A stretch of 64,000 nt of DNA, from contig OX485809.1 of NCBI GenBank assembly GCA_950295325.1, forward strand, positions 20,970,144 through 21,034,143, in the 5' to 3' direction. The first letter of the stretch is position 1. Each line of letters starts with the position of its first letter. The notes beneath the pieces were generated by a model, which was not told the origin of the DNA, did no database searches, and saw only the letters and a list, made by a program, of their open reading frames with translations. The stretch is from Polytrichum commune. Its lineage: Eukaryota > Streptophyta > Polytrichopsida > Polytrichales > Polytrichaceae. Of this stretch, positions 48,417 to 60,600 are shown one piece after another. The position numbers and the translations under genes are program-made.

Positions 48417-49168
48417 CAGTCTAACCTCATTAATACGACACCCTTGATATTACAACACATTTTGGCGAGATCAAACTTTTTAGTTCAAAACTACCTCTTT
48501 TATACAAATACGACATTCGATAATGCGACATTTAGAATCTCCATTTTGTCATATTAAAGAGGTAGTTAATGCTAAAATTCCTTTCATCTATGTTATGTAC
48601 ATCTAAAATGCATCCATTTTCACTTGAGAACTACTTGGGAACTTCACTTATTATTGGGAACTTAATGAGAATTAGGGTTACTAGTGTAGAATGGACATGG
48701 TTAGGGTTATAGTGGCCTCCTGCCTAGTATGTTGTCTTGTACACGGGTGATATAATATCACCAATGTCTTGATGCTAAACGCCATGCATCATTGTTGTCT
48801 AGTTTCTTATTAGAGAACTCTTTATATTTTGGTGTTATTGAAATTATTAGTTTTCAAAAGTTAATAAGGAATTTAGACAAGATGACAGTTGCTAACTTGG
48901 GTAGGCAACACCAAAGATCTTTGGACTCCTATTTCAACAATTCTTGAGAAGATTTGTATTTGTTTGGAGTTATAAGTTGTTATTTCATACCATCTATATT
49001 GCTTAAACTTGTTGTATATATTTTTAAGCTCATATTGCTTATGTTTTCGTATTCCCTCAATAATACAACAACTTTATGCCATTTGTCATATTAATGAGAA
49101 GACGACACCTCGATAATACGACTTTTTTTGTGTTTCCCAAACATGTCATACTAAAGAGGGAGAACAGT
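48417..49168. mobile_element. Pogo/Tigger-like non-autonomous element
   Basis: The left end, after TA, reads CAGTCTAACCTCATTAATAC, followed by GACACC. The right end, read inward on the opposite strand after TA, is CTGTTCTCCCTCTTTAGTAT, followed by GACATG; about 16 of 26 positions agree. CAGT...CCTC..TAATACGACA-type ends and TA flanks resemble pogo-group Tc1/mariner elements. Internal sub-terminal motifs (TAATACGAC, ATACAACA) recur near both ends. No transposase is present. It begins 27 bp from the TSD of the MITE at 48136-48379. Confidence 0.5.
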
Positions 49169-49380
49169 ACCTTATGTCCATAGCCACACATGTGTAGATG
49201 ATCAGTAGGACAGCAGGAATTAGGAGTACATGCAATGTTGGCCGACTGGGCGTACCAAGTTAACATAGGACTCACTGAATTGCAATTTGGTTTTTCAGGT
49301 GGATTCATGTGACATTAAGACACCTAGATGTGCCAAGTTGTGGTGATGGAGTAATACCTCACTTTCCCCTGCCAGAACCT

Positions 49381-49940
49381 CCAATAAAGAAGGGCTCGAT
49401 TGTCCAACATAGTACACAAACAACTCACGGTGCTTGTTTTTTGAGCTCACCGAGACTTTAGATTTGCTTCAGACTGCCTACTGACTCTGGTCAATTTATT
49501 AATTAGAGCCAAAACGGATTTGAGTACACGAGTATGCAATAAAAACTAGCCTGTGCATGAGGAGATGGTTTGAAATGATATCTGCTACCATCACTGTTTT
49601 GTGGCCAGTGGATGTTCTCAAGATCGCAGTAATATCACTAGTCTACCAGATCTATGACCAAAAAAAATTTCTGGACATGTCTAATCTTTTAGTTTTGCAT
49701 GATATCTCCCCATTCAATGAAGAATGGATTGATTGTCAAATGTAGTTCCTAAACCACTCATGGTCCTTGATTTTAAACTCTCCTTGGCCTTTGATTTGCT
49801 TCAGACTGCCTGCTGACTCTGGGTAATTTGTAAGGGCCAACAAGGATTTGAGTAAACCCATGTGCAATAAGATGTAGCCTGTGCATGGGAAGATGGTTTG
49901 AAATGATATCTACCACCATCTGCGTTTTGTGGACTGATTT
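49381..49940 (+). repeat. Direct duplication, two ~230-bp copies
   Basis: Copy one (49381-49613) and copy two (about 49713-49940) share TTTGCTTCAGACTGCCT.CTG, GGATTTGAGTA, GCCTGTGCATG.GAAGATGG and TTTGAAATGATATCT in the same order. Identity is about 75-80% by eye. No common reading frame was found. Confidence 0.6.
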
Positions 49941-50739
49941 CAGTTGTCATTGTCAGTGTACCTCAGAAGATGGCATGAACCATGCAAACAAAGTTTCTTG
50001 ATGAAATGTAGGCCTGGAAAAAGCACCCGCATTGTAGAAAGTGGATGGGTTTGCTGGTATGGAAGAAACACGGGCATCGGGATGTCTCACATTACTCCCA
50101 TGATTATATTGTGGCATCAATGCAGCACCCTTGTTGAGCAACAAACAACTCCATTGCTAGATTTGGTGAAATATCTTGCTCCGATTAAGCGAGTCCCCAG
50201 GGATATCGTCTCAGGTCACTTTTAGATCATTTCTTGAGTTGAAATGGCACTTCTGCATCTACTACAGCAGTTAGAAGCACTTGCAAGATCCACATCACTT
50301 CACATATAGCAGGTGCTAAAACAAAATATGCCATTGATGCATGAAAAAGGGTCGCTTATGTGACAAATAACACAGTACAAAAAGATGCACTTAGCAGCTC
50401 CCATAAATTTGTAAAGTTTTTACAATTGCACAATAGCCCTGCTCAATCCCTTCACAGCTGAGTCCAGTGACAGGGATACCATCTAAGAAAAGCCTAGTGA
50501 GGGCTGAAATCTGAGTGTTTGATCTAAAAGCACATGTGGTGCTGCAGGTCATTATAAAATAGCTGATCAAAATGAAAAGATGTTGCTTGACCATAATCAA
50601 CGATAATGCCGGCGCCCCAAGGAGAGGAAATGCTGAGCCACAAATAAAAGAGCCCTATGTTAAAATCCTTTGCAAGAACAACTTTGCAGTCCACCTTAAA
50701 TTACAATAAAACACCAATTCCTTTAACAGAAACTCAGAA

Positions 50740-52160
50740 CAGCATTGCTCTGGACATCACAGCCATGTTCCTTCAACAATTGAAGGAATAAATATTTGCA
50801 GCCCACAAAGTATGACCACAATGCTGAAGGAGAAAATCAACTTTGTACATCGCCTAACCCAAGAACCAGAATTATATAAATGAAGACAGATGTCAGGTAA
50901 CTCCACAACCTAAAACCGAATTCCCAACAGCAATCTAGAGACAACTTCCAGAGCCAGTAGGTGACCAGATACAAATCAAACCGGTTCAAACTACCCAAAT
51001 TCTCACAGCCAACTCAGTGCACTCCTTACTTGCAACCATCACACGGTGGACCCATCCATCATAGCCAAATTCCTTCAACAATTGAAGGAAAATGTATTTG
51101 CAGCAACCAATTGGGGGTCCACAAATGGTGGAGAAATTCACCTAGTGACATCTCCCACCCCAAGAACCAGGAGTACAGAAAAGAAGACACAGAATGCCAG
51201 GTAATTACACAACATAAAACCAAATTTCCACAAGCTATCTAGAATAACTGGACACCAATTCCAAAGCCAAATAGGCGACCGACACAAACCAAACACGTCC
51301 ATATTACCCAATATGTGAGACAACTCCAGTACAGCCCTTACTCACACGATCTTCGAATAACTCATCCATCATAACCAGATCCCTGCAACAATTCAAGGAA
51401 CATACAGGTAATTCCATAACCTAAAACCGAATTCCTGAGAGCAATCTAGAGCAACTGGACACTAATTCCAGAGTCAAGTAGGTGACCCAACATGTCCACA
51501 TTACCCGGATTATCACAGCCAATTTCAGTGCAACCCTTGCTCTCATGAAATTCGAATGACCCATCCATCACAGCTAATTTCAACAACCAATTGTAGGTCC
51601 ACACTGGTGAAAGGACAAATTCAACCAGTGACATCTCCTAACCCAAGAACCGGAACTACAGAAATGAAGAAAAATGCCAGGTAACTCGATGACCTAAACC
51701 AAATTCCCAACGGCAAACTAGAGTAACTGGACAACGACTCCTGAGCAAGGTAGGTGGCGAACACACAAACCAAAACTCATCCACTTTACCCGAATTCTCA
51801 CAGCCAATTTCAGTACAACCCTTACTCGCATGAAATTCCAGTTGCCCATCCATCATAGCCAGATTCCTTCAATAATTGAAGGAAAATGTACTTGCAATTT
51901 GCAACAGCCAATTGTGGGTATACAATGGTGAAGAAGAAATTCAACTAGTGACATCGCCTAACCCAAGAACCGGAGCTACAGAAATGGAGACAGAGTGCCA
52001 GGTAATTCAATGACCTATAACCAAATTCCCAACGGCAATCTAGAGTAACTGGACACCAATTGCAGAGCCAAGTAGGTGACCCAACACAAACCAAAACTCG
52101 GCCACATTACCCGAATTCTCACAGCCAATTTCAGTGGAAACCCTTACTCGCATGAATTTA
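50740..52160. repeat. ~300-bp tandem repeat array, about five units
   Basis: Landmarks recur in order in each unit: TTCAACAATTGAAGGAA, GTGACATC.CCTAACCCAAGAA, AGAAATGAAGACAGA.TGCCAG, GTAATTCCATAACCTAAAAC, CCGAATTCCCAACAGCAATC and ACTCACAGCCAATTTCAGTG. Unit starts (at GCCAGGTAA-type sequence) are near 50890, 51198, 51410, 51675 and 51998. Units are diverged (70-90% by eye) and vary in length. The array ends about 150 bp from the FTRA stop codon, so part of it may be transcribed as 3' UTR. Confidence 0.75.
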
Positions 52161-52311
52161 ATTGTCCCATCCCATCCCACATCCAAAAATGAGAATCGTC
52201 CCCATTGAATCACATTACCATCATCAAGAGTTGCAAATGGAACAGCAAAAAGGAGAAGAAAAACTTACCTACATAAATTTAACTGATGATACACATGAGC
52301 CACGGGCACAG

Positions 52312-52827
52312 TTACTGCACAACCTCAAACTCATCCTCCTTGAGGTGCACGAAGAACTTCACTTTCTTGTCGCCCTCGCCATCTATACTGAGCTGCACTT
52401 TATACGGTAACGTGGCCGATATGGGCTTCCCTTTGAAGGTAGTCACAACCTCCTTCACCTCGCCCTCCATGCCGCCAACCTCCAATTCCGGGGCCTTCAT
52501 CACATGGAACACCTTCAACGGGCCCTTGATCCGAACCCGGCTGCCCGCCTCCGCCTTTGGCTTTGGATTATTGCTCTCCCCTTCCTCTTCTTCACTCGAC
52601 CTGGACCCGCCCAATTCCACCGCCACTTCGCACACAAACCGGCTCGCCCTCTTTTTGGTTGCTGCTGCCAATTGGGACGCCACAATCCTGCCGTGTCGCG
52701 GCCGCAGGTGGAAAACGGCATTGGTGTAGCGGCAGGGGCAGGCAGACGAAGTGTTCGCAGTGGAATTGGTAGCGGCGGTACTGATGGGGGGTGATGAGAG
52801 TAGCAGCATGCTAGTCGTCGACGCCAT
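52312..52827 (-). CDS. FTRA: Ferredoxin-thioredoxin reductase subunit A (variable chain)
   Basis: FTRA is the small SH3-barrel subunit that shields the 4Fe-4S catalytic chain of ferredoxin-thioredoxin reductase, the stromal enzyme that passes photosynthetic electrons from ferredoxin to thioredoxins. The ATG at 52825-52827 opens a 171-residue product with no intron, the usual gene structure. Residues 1 to about 60 are Ser/Thr/Ala-rich and then basic, as expected for a chloroplast transit peptide. An acidic Glu/Ser linker follows (about 76-88). The C-terminal domain contains GSRVRIKGPLKVFHVMKAPE, then MEGEVKEVVTTFKGKPISAT, LPYKVQLSI and FVHLKEDEFEVVQ, matching the family end to end. Upstream in-frame codons extend to 53103 but lack homology, so the internal ATG with a transit peptide is preferred. 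Confidence 0.93.
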   Translation of the reverse strand: MASTTSMLLLSSPPISTAATNSTANTSSACPCRYTNAVFHLRPRHGRIVASQLAAATKKRASRFVCEVAVELGGSRSSEEEEGESNNPKPKAEAGSRVRIKGPLKVFHVMKAPELEVGGMEGEVKEVVTTFKGKPISATLPYKVQLSIDGEGDKKVKFFVHLKEDEFEVVQ

Positions 52828-53272
52828 AGCTGCTGCCGCTTTGCAATGCGAGTATGATGTTTTGATGGGATGTTGCGACGAGGCGAGCGGAAGGGAAGGC
52901 AAGGGAAGGCTGTTGGCCTCCACCCTGGAGCACAGAGAGGGAGAGAGAGATAGGGCACCCGGCCCGGCCAATGGCGCGGGGGGGGTGAGTGGCCGGGTGG
53001 GTGCCGGGTATACACGTGGCGAGTACGGCCAAAGGGTGCACAAAAGGAGTAAGTTACGTATGCGGGGCTCAGTGATAATACACTGACTCTCAAACTGAGT
53101 CAATCACCAAAAACAACAAAATTCGGGAAGCCATATCTGGAAGAGTATTGATCTTTTTTCCAAACTGTTTTTTGGGTGAGATGTGCAACCAAGCTAGCTA
53201 GCATTCTTCAAAATTTCAGTTGTAATTCTGTAGCAATGAGAGAGAAATTGCATTTTGAATGAACTTAGGTTT
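52828..53272. other. FTRA upstream region
   Basis: GC-rich for the first 200 bp, then AT-rich. It should contain the FTRA 5' UTR and promoter on the minus strand; no motif was firm enough to annotate. ACTGAGTCAAT at about 53095-53105 resembles the Tc1 element's end motif. Confidence 0.35.
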
Positions 53273-54469
53273 ATTGACTCAGTTTTGGAATCGTTTTCAT
53301 CACTCGCCTTCAATTACAAGAATGAGTTCACAGTGCCGCCTAGGGTTCTTCCTCTCAATTATGGTTAGTAGTGTGGTCTCTTAGGACATTTTCTCTTACA
53401 ATTGTGAAGGTGTTCTTTGCCCATGAGAGCATTACCAAAGGAGAAGAGGTTGAATGTTGTAGCCATGTTGCAACAGCGGCGTAGCACACATGAAGTGTCA
53501 AAATTATTGGGTATCTCTCAATCTACATGCTCTAGGATTCATAGAGAGTATGTTCCTCATGTTGAGAGGAGGGTGCCCAAGAAGCATCACCCCTGCTCAA
53601 CGACGAGCGTGTGTAAGAGCCATCAGAGTTGGTGAACTAGATAATGTTGTAGATGTGAGGATTGCTTTGAGCAAGCACTTGAATGTGGTAGTGAGCACCA
53701 ACACAGTGAGGCATGCACTTCATGGAGCAAGTCTTGGTCATTAGAGAAGTAAAAGAAGACGTTACTCTTGACCAAGAATGTGCATTGCAGGTTGAAATTT
53801 GCTCAGCGTCATCAAGATTGGATTGTCCATGATTGGTATAGGGTGATTTTTAGTGATGAGACTAAGATCAATTGATTTCCGTCTGATGGTCACACTTGGT
53901 GTTTCGTGAGGGATGGAGAAAATCAATTACAAGCTCATGATGTGAGTCAAATAGTTGAACATGGAGGTGGTGCAATTTTTGTGTGAGGTTGTATGACTTC
54001 TTGTGGCATGGGTTACAAGTGCAAGATAGAGGGGAAGATGACACAAGCTCTAGATCTTAGCATTCTTCAAGATGGGGTCGTGAAGACAACTAAATGGTAC
54101 CGTTTCAACCCTTCTCGTGTCATATTTCAGCATGATAATGATCCTAAACATATTGCAAAATTAGTCAAGCAGTGGTTGTCAATGCAAATTTTTGATGTAC
54201 TTACTTGGCCTCCTCAATCACCTGACCTAAATTCAATGGAGCATGTGTGGGCACTTGTGAAATGGAAATTAAATGAGTATCCAATACCAGCCAAATGAAT
54301 GTTTCAATTGCGGGAGCGTGTGCAAGCTTCTTTCCATTCCATCACTCCTGAGCAATGTCAAAAGATTTATCATAGCATGCCCAATCGTATCCAAGTTGTT
54401 TTAGCTTCTAAAGGAGGGTGGACAAATTATTGATTTATAGGTAGATGTAAGTTACAAAATTGAGTCAAT
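53273..54469 (+). mobile_element. Tc1-like (DD34E) transposon remnant
   Basis: An inverted pair, ATTGACTCAGTTTTG at 53273-53287 and CAAAATTGAGTCAAT at 54455-54469, brackets a degenerate transposase gene of the size expected for Tc1 elements (~1.2 kb). The N-terminal frame (53417-) has a helix-turn-helix, STHEVSKLLGISQSTCSRIH. Later frames give VIFSDETKI (first Asp), VIFQHDNDPKH (second Asp) and PPQSPDLNSMEHVWALVKWK with the catalytic Glu. Counting from the second Asp gives 34 intervening residues, hence DD34E. Several stops and frame changes (for example TGA within the Asp1 region and at 54296-54298) show it is inactive. Target TA duplications were not certain. Confidence 0.85.
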
Positions 54470-54869
54470 GTGTATAGTTCTCTTCATATCATTGTTTCTC
54501 CATGTGTAAGTTTGCACTAGACATGAGACTTTGTAAATAATGTACTAGACTATGACTATTAACTTACATAAGTGAAGGTTTGTATGTTCTTGTTCTTATT
54601 TGCCTGTCATTGTGTGTGAAAATTGATGTAGTGAGTTAGTGACTCATTTGTGTTGAAGCATGCCCATGGTTGTTGGCTTACACCAGCACCACCTGCTCTC
54701 AATAGAAATGTATATTTTAATATCAATTTTCTAGGCAAAGTTGCATTTTCTATCAACATGAAGCCATATATATTCAACCACATCTTCAATCACCCACCGA
54801 TTATGTTTGAGATGGCATCATGGAGGACAATATCCTACCCCTACGAGCCTTTCAAGGGAAGTAGATTTG
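54470..54869. other. Intergenic DNA, nothing recognised
   Basis: AT-rich sequence between the Tc1-like element and the 55-kb inverted repeat. The two overlapping ORFs here (60 and 76 codons, opposite strands) look like chance. Confidence 0.35.
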
Positions 54870-55951
54870 GGCAGGGGTAGCTGCCCCACAAAGAAACCGG
54901 GATTTTTTGGACCCGCCCAAAAACTTATCCCTGCCCCGCCTGACTTTCAAAAAAACCATTGCCCTTGCATTCTTAAAGACCACTTTTCCACAAATCCCAT
55001 ATTGAGTGCATTTCATCTTCAAGGTCCAAAATCCAATATATATGTTCACTTTCATTGAGTAAATAAGCAATTGATTGGGATTTCATTTTTGAAGTGAAAC
55101 CGACAATAAAGCATGTACTTAATTTGGAAGTAAAAAATATTACAAAACCCTCATTAGCACTAAGGTTATAATTTTGTGACTTACCATTGAAAGAGTCTAT
55201 GTCATCCTAAGTGGAACTAAAATTAGGTTTAATAAAAATTTAGTATGTTTATTTTATAATATTTTAGTTGATACCTTCTACTTTCACAAAGTATTCATAC
55301 ACACTCAAACTAATTAAGTGTGATTATGTGTAATTGAGTCTGAATAACCATATTAGAAGGCAATTTTGTGCAAGGCCTAGGTTTCTACAAGTATTCATAC
55401 ACACATACACATATGAGCCTGATTAAGTGCAAGTGAGTGCATTCAGCCCAATTAAGCGTAATGAAGCCCAAACAAGTGTAATTAACCACATCATTCCTCA
55501 TATCTGGATTAAATAATGATTAAGTTCATTTTATAATTAATTAGGCTTATTTGATTTGATAAGCAGACTTTCTGATTTAATTGGCCTTAATTAGGATTAA
55601 TTAGGATTTTTTAGACTTAATCACACATAATCATACTTAATTAGTTTGAGTGTGTATGAATACTTTGTGAAAGTAGAAGGTATCAACTAAAATATCATAG
55701 AATAAACATTCTTAAATTTTATTAAACCTAATTTTAGTTCCACTTTAGAATGACAAAGACCCTTTCAATGGTAAGTCACAAAATTATAACCTTAGTGCTA
55801 ATGAGGATTTGGTAATATTTTTTATTTCCAAGTTAATTTCATGCTTGATTGTCAGTTTCACTTCAAAAATAAAATCCCAGTCAATTGCTTATTTACTCAA
55901 TGAAAGTGAACATATATATTGGACCTTGAAGATGAAATGCACTCAATATGG
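54870..55951. mobile_element. Long inverted-repeat element (~0.95 kb core)
   Basis: Arms of about 340 bp (54997-55345 and 55616-55951) are inverted copies with roughly 90% identity by eye. For example, CCATATTGAGTGCATTTCAT at the left outer end (last base before it differing) pairs with ATGAAATGCACTCAATATGG at the right. The ~270-bp spacer is AT-rich and contains repeated TTAATTAGG/AATTAAG motifs. A leading segment (54870-54996) with GGGCAGGGG...CCCGCCCAAAAACT matches the start of the single arm at 15061-15390, so the family unit is longer than the inverted core. No transposase and no clear TSD. Confidence 0.75.
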
Positions 55952-57651
55952 CATCACTGGTTTAATCACCAAATATACAAACTGAGATAACATTTTGTGG
56001 GAGACACAATCTCATCTGGACTTCGCAAATCTTTAACATTGATATCCAGACTATTGGACTGCATAAGTACAGATGCATGGTAAATATATATATATATCAC
56101 AGATAACCCTATGGGTCGATCTAAAAACTTACAGGGGCTCACTTCTTTGCCATGTTTTCATGTTCGAAACAACAGAGATTTGCACTACATTGCTCATTAC
56201 TGTACAGGAACATTGATACAGTGCTCAGTGTACCAATTTCTTCATCAGCTATTGAGAGGAAACAAATGAGGTGCTATAATTCTGGTTCAAAAGTACACCA
56301 AATGTCACCAAACTATCACGCCAGTAAGGTAAAGCCTTTGCAATTAGTGCAATCCGCACTGATTCTCATAAATTTTTGAAATAGGTAGCATATTTGTGTA
56401 CATGCACTTTTGGGCCTACTCGTATGTTTAAAGAGATGATATGAATTTCACCATAACAGAAACCCTAAACTACTACCTTCAGGTAGATTAGATTTCTCAT
56501 AGCAAGCCACTGTTGTATCCTCTGGACAATGTTTCATCAACATTATGAAGTGCTTCAAGTAATAGTGTCCCTATGAGGGAAGGCCACTGCCGTTATGCAC
56601 TTTCTTTTTATCTAGGGACTTTGCTTATGAGCACAATTTGAGAAGTACAAACGACTTATTTTTTTAGCAAATTCCACCCTGCTCTTCTAAAGTTGGCGCT
56701 AATTTTGTGGATTATCAAAACTGTGTATACATGAAAATCATCGAGTCAATAGCACGTAAACCTCTCTTCTTATCAAAAAGATGGACTCTGCCTCAGGCAA
56801 GGGTCTCTGCATCAAGGGAATAAAAACTGACTGACTACACTCTCATATGGACAACACTGCTATGCCGTGTTACATCCTAATCCGTGTGCCCACCAAGGGG
56901 AAAACACACTCCACCAAACTCGTCCCCGCATGCCCACCCGCGCACAATTTAATTACAGGGCATGGGAGTAGTTATCCAGGGTCATCTGCAAGATTGAGGA
57001 ACAAAGTTAGTTTGAAGATTTTACTCATTGTCTGGCATCTAAAATTTCCAACAGGTATATAATAAGGCAGACATGCCTAAAATCCAACATAGCAATAATC
57101 TGCACACCTATATTCAAGTGGTATATGGGTTAAATGTGGATCTAAGCACGGACACCAAAAAAACATGTGTTTATAAGAAATTGAATTATGTGCTCAAAAC
57201 ATGCTAAACTTTCTACGCTCAATGGTCAAGAGGATTGAGGGGTCCTATATGACCACTACAGGCATGATTTGGATTTGCTAATCATCTCACACTAATTGTG
57301 TGTTTCATATACCACAAGAAAATGGGTGCAAAGAGAAAAGTGCTGAATAACACACGTCTACTTGATACCCCTCACAACAAGGTGGTAACACTCTATCCAA
57401 TACATTACAGAAGAGATACCCTTTTCCAGTATACTGTGTTATACAAGCACAATTAGGACGAGGAGCAAGATGGGAAGTTTCATACCTTACAATGAGGAAG
57501 TCCTGTTGAGGGCCATCTCATACAACCAGGAGACCTCTGAAAGGCCTCTACTTTAAAGGAAGAGGACATAAGGCCATCCATAAATTTGAATCAATGTAAT
57601 TTGGGGACTTCACTCTACAGCCGTCTTGCACCCCTAGCAAGTGAACACCAC
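55952..57651. other. Intergenic DNA and probable LNK 3' UTR
   Basis: No gene is recognised. An AT dinucleotide run lies near 56083-56096. The last few hundred bases before 57652 are probably the 3' UTR of the LNK-family gene on the minus strand. Confidence 0.4.
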
Positions 57652-60600
57652 TCATTTTCCTCGTCGCCTTCTTTCTGCATGATTCCTTGGACTGTTCAGC
57701 TCTCCAATGTTATTAGTCATCTCTTTTCCAAGACTGCTTGATAGAGGTTTACCAGCAGCGGCACTGGATGTCGAAAGTGGGGTGCCACACTGTGCAAGAC
57801 CATTCTCTTCTTTACACAAAGGAGTTGAATCCATGTCCAATCCACCAGTAAGCAACTGACTCAACTCCTTCAAGCCTGTGGCATGTTGTAGCCGTTTAAC
57901 TTGTTGGAGTCTGTTCCTAGTCTCACTGGGATCCTTCTGCTTCAGATTCGTCACACCTTTTGTTCTTAGTATTCCCTGTTTACTCTCAATTCCCTCGCAA
58001 GGCTGAGATGGTAGCTCACCCGTTGAAATCGCATTTCCAACCACATTGTTCCCCTGCAAATGACCAGTCTGCGGCTGGTCCGTCACCAACTGTGACAACA
58101 TACCAGTTCGATGTTCATCAGGAGCTGTCCCATCCGGCAGCCCTGACATGGGGTTCGCAGAAATAGGAGACTGGAGATGCGAAGCTGAAACCATCTCAAT
58201 ACCAGTCATCATTTCCTGGTTTCCCTCTCCAACCTGCATCATTTGTTGAGGCACGGTAGCCCAATTTGAGATACTCGAGAGTCCCACAACATTGTTGTTT
58301 TGTGGAGGCACAAGATGATTAGTACCATCGCTGGATGGTACATAGTGTACAGATGCTGGTGGCAATTGTGTCTTATGAAACAGCAGATGTGCAATGGAGC
58401 GATCTATGGGATTGGTCTGGTTCTCCTCCATACTTATGTTCATCCTGTTAACAAACCCAGAAAAAAGTTTGGTGAGTAGAATTCTTTACATACACAACCA
58501 TCATCCTAAATTAATCAGAGTACTTTGTTACAGTTATCTTCCTATATTGAGGCATCTGCAATGAAAATATCCAAGATTTCACAACTTCAACATTGATGGA
58601 GAGAAGTAAGCAAACCTTGAACCCCTGCTTGACGAGGATGGATCACTGTTGATTGATGTCTCAAGTCCACTTGACATAGCATCACCATCCTGGGAGGCCT
58701 GAGAGCTGTTGGGAGCATCCTCACCACTAGTTCCCTCACCAGTCGTTTTCCTCCACTTAGCGCTCCGGGCTAGCCGATACAAGGCATCCCTTAAACACAG
58801 CTTGGTCTCCAGTTGCCACTGCCATCAAGAAGTACAATACAGGTCATATCCTGACTCTCGGACTATTGCGCCATATGATATCAAACATACTCTATCATGT
58901 GCAAGTTTTTCTACTAATTAGAAATGAAACTCCTTCTGACAGCAGGTGATTTTGGTGTGAAATTTTCATGATCATCACATACAAGAACTGAAATCGTGCC
59001 TCAAGAATAGAAGCTTACTGATTTCATGGTCCTCTGAAGTTGTTCCAGTACCGCTGCTTCAAGTGAGCCACCTTCGTCATCAGATGTTGCCTCTGCATTG
59101 GTTTGGCCTGCTGAGAGGGAGGGCTCCATGTCATTCTCTGATACAGCCATCTTTACATCACCGTTATTTGCAGGTACCTCCGGCTGATTCAAAGGTGAAG
59201 TATGTGGTAATTGTGTGTGCCCATTGAGGAGAGCACTTGGATTCAATGGAGCAACACCTTGAGCTATCAACTGCTGCTGCTGCTGCTCAACTGCAAACCT
59301 TGCCTGCATCTGCTGCAAATATTTCAACTTCTCAATCTTCTCCTGTGGTGTCATGATCGGACTGCTTGCAGGAGGACAAATTGGTACCTCCCCAGGAAGT
59401 CGGAGCTGAGGTTGCTGCTGCTGGTGTTGTGGAAGTGGCTGAGGAAAAGCACAGGGTTGTTGATAGCCCACACATAAGTTTTGCCCTGGCACCCGAACAG
59501 CAACCGGAGCTGGTGTCACAGGCGGCATAAGATGCACTGGTGCACCATACTTGGTATGCACATATGGAGATGCAGAACGAATCATTGGCTGTAGTGGTGA
59601 CAGGGCTACAGGGCTGACTGAATAGCCATGCAAAGTGGATGGTGACGGCTGATGAAGATGGGCTGGATGTAGTGGCATTGGTTGCAGCATGTGTGGAGCC
59701 TGTGGACCGTAAGTTGGCCCATGTAGGATTTTCCTATGATTTAGCTGGCGCATGTTCCTCTCTTCGTATCTATTCCGATTTACAGCTTTTCTCCGTGCTC
59801 TGTGAGCCTGAACCAAAAAAAGTGTCAAGAAAAAAGCTGTAAGTTATAGTATACTTAGATCAGGAAACGAGAGAGTCTTGATCAAGCTATATTCATCTGG
59901 GTCTAGAGTAATCGATGAGTCTATACATAGATTGGTGTATTGTCCAAATATAATTAACTCCCATACGTTTTGACCAAACATCTATATTTTATAAGCTGCA
60001 TATTTGCACTCTGTGCATCTGTACATCTGAAGAGAAGACCTGAGACTGCTCTACTGCTAGACAGAGTGGGAATCTGGTCCTTCAATTAGTTTTCAGCATG
60101 AATTAGCGTAATCTAGAATTCTTCTTAATTTTACTAACATCGGTATGTTCCAACTGCCAGATAGTACTTGATTGTGCATATCCCTGATATTCACAGCAAA
60201 CAGTAATCAAACACTCCAAGTGAACACTTTCTATGCACTTCTCCACTTTGTCACTGTTTCTTCCAACAAGGTATGTGAGCCTAAAAGGGACACTTTTTAC
60301 ATGGCGGTCAAATCTTCATTGTAGAATTCACATCTAGGAGACTGGAAATTGGTAGCCGTTTGAGACAAGTATCTGTTCTAAGCTCACATACCTTATGTAT
60401 GGCTAAGGCCGGTTGCCAATCATTATTCTGTTTCCATTGGCTCAAATTAGAAAGATTGTCAATTGCAATCCCCAGCAGAAGAATGAGAGGTGATCAAATT
60501 TGTTCCAAGACTTGGATGATACCATTACGAAAAAAATTCAATTTAGGTACTCTTGCATTCTTGAAGAACAAAACATATGTGCTACAAATCCTCAGTTGAA

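Noticed and set aside
52515..53093. 192-codon minus-strand ORF overlapping FTRA
   Set aside because: It is in a different frame from the clearly homologous FTRA product and is Arg/Pro-rich, the usual shadow of a GC-rich coding region.
53081..53110. ACTGAGTCAAT near the FTRA promoter as an outer end of the Tc1-like element
   Set aside because: A closer and better-paired inverted copy exists at 53273-53287 and 54455-54469, giving the expected 1.2-kb element.
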